A stretch of 6,436 nucleotides of DNA, taken from contig JAGYOB010000158.1 in NCBI GenBank assembly GCA_018399515.1, forward strand, positions 1 to 6,436. The letters are read 5' to 3'. Shown one piece after another: positions 6,153 through 6,436 of this stretch. A program made the position numbers and the translations under genes. Every line of letters starts with the position of its first letter. Positions within the stretch are counted from its first letter, which is position 1. The DNA comes from Candidatus Nanopelagicales bacterium (GTDB lineage: Bacteria; Actinomycetota; Actinomycetes; S36-B12). A model generated the notes under the pieces. The model ran no database searches. It saw only the letters and a list, made by a program, of their open reading frames with translations, and was not told the DNA's origin.

Positions 6153-6386
6153 ATGCCCGAGCTTGCCGACCTGATGCATGATGCGGTGCCGTTCGCCCTG
6201 CCGCTCACGCGAGGGTTCCGGGGTCTTGCCGTCCGCGAAGGCCTGCTGATCCGTGGCCCGAGCGGATGGGGGGAATTCGCACCCTTCGCCGATTACTCGC
6301 CGCACCGAAGCGCGCGGAGGCAAGGCTTTTTTTACTTTTCTGTTGGTATAAATTGTGTCTCTATTCTATTCGATCGTGGCGAGTAG
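6153..6386 (+). pseudogene. menC: o-Succinylbenzoate synthase MenC, N-terminal fragment broken by a foreign junction
   Basis: MenC dehydrates SHCHC to o-succinylbenzoate, the substrate of MenE. The first 55 residues from ATG 6153 match the actinobacterial MenC N-terminus: AVPFALPL, FRGL, VREGLLIRG, then GWGEFAPFADYSPHRSAR (residues 38-55), where the family continues with W-L-x-A. Here codon 56 is AGG, and the frame runs on as QGFFYFSVG to a TAG at 6384-6386, in unrelated AT-rich DNA. The whole enolase-type catalytic barrel is missing, so the 77-residue product could not be active. The start is uncertain: in-frame GTG at 6129 or 6141 or the ATG at 6153, none with a clear RBS, 34 to 58 nt after menB. 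It is either interrupted by an insertion or joined wrongly at a contig end. The MenC identity is good; the reason for the break is not settled. Confidence 0.75.
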
Positions 6387-6436
6387 TAGAAGCGCATCCA
6401 CCACGCCCCAACAGGCTTAGGAGGCTTGCCCGTCTC
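6318..6436. other. Foreign segment replacing the rest of menC (mobile-element end or chimeric join)
   Basis: From about 6318 the sequence no longer fits MenC. Positions 6327-6374 have 12 G+C in 48 nt (25%), including a run of seven T, while 6375-6436 have 39 in 62 (63%). The window ends inside this segment, so its other boundary is not visible. A 6-nt direct repeat GGAGGC occurs at 6316-6321 and 6420-6425, probably by chance. I cannot match the end to terminal inverted repeats of a named insertion sequence family. Confidence 0.6.
6332..6436 (-). CDS. Unrecognised C-terminal protein fragment entering from the right edge
   Basis: On the minus strand a frame open from the last base of the window (6436) runs 34 codons to TAA (6334-6332). 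The translated end contains KPPKPVGAWWMRFYYSPR and finishes RIETQFIPTEK. The mix of Trp, Tyr, Phe and Arg looks more like the end of a real protein than random antisense sequence. I do not recognise the family. Its stop lies about 15 nt inside the junction with menC, which is where a transposase or other terminal gene of a mobile element often ends (inference). A frame of this length can also be open by chance, so this stays tentative. Confidence 0.35.
   Translation of the reverse strand, partial: ETGKPPKPVGAWWMRFYYSPRSNRIETQFIPTEK

Noticed and set aside
6318..6334. Intrinsic terminator at GGCAAGGC followed by seven T
   Set aside because: The T-run has no stable stem directly before it: no inverted repeat is found in the preceding 25 bases, and the position is inside menC at the foreign junction.
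6316..6425. GGAGGC direct repeat (6316-6321 and 6420-6425) as a target-site duplication
   Set aside because: Only 6 nt of GC-rich sequence, and the second copy lies inside the minus-strand open frame rather than at a visible element boundary.

Overview
The window is GC-rich DNA with high-GC codon usage, GTG/ATG starts and the gene neighbourhood resB-ccsB / small membrane proteins / menA-menE / menB-menC. This points to an actinobacterium (Actinomycetota). I cannot place it more narrowly from the sequence alone. Everything up to about position 6317 reads as ordinary chromosomal housekeeping DNA. The last ~119 bases do not.

Layout. Positions 2-973 (+) hold the C-terminal two thirds or so of ResB, cut by the window edge. 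They overlap by 4 bases the complete ccsB/resC gene (970-1953, +). ResB and CcsB together form the System II apparatus that moves haem across the membrane and attaches it to c-type cytochromes. Positions 2025-2351 (-) encode a 108-residue PLDc_N-type two-helix membrane protein, convergent with ccsB; a degenerate 15-nt tandem repeat fills the junction. A divergent control region (2352-2534) separates it from a DUF4229-type membrane protein (2535-3020, +). The tail of that gene runs 144 nt antisense into menA.

Menaquinone genes. menE (3775-5043, -) and menA (2877-3767, -) form a tight operon with a 7-nt gap. menB (5129-6094, +) diverges from menE across an 85-nt region carrying a perfect 8-3-8 inverted repeat. 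menC begins at about 6153 (+). MenC makes o-succinylbenzoate, MenE activates it with CoA, MenB closes the naphthoate ring, and MenA prenylates the product. The window therefore joins quinone synthesis to cytochrome c maturation, both feeding the respiratory chain.

The oddity. menC keeps recognisable MenC sequence only to about 6317. It then passes into unrelated DNA: a 48-nt tract with 25% G+C, followed by 62 nt with 63% G+C. The foreign part holds a minus-strand open frame of 34 codons that enters from the right edge and stops 15 nt short of the junction. This is either the end of an inserted element that breaks menC or a chimeric contig end. It is the item most worth checking. I see no tRNA, rRNA, CRISPR array or convincing intrinsic terminator.
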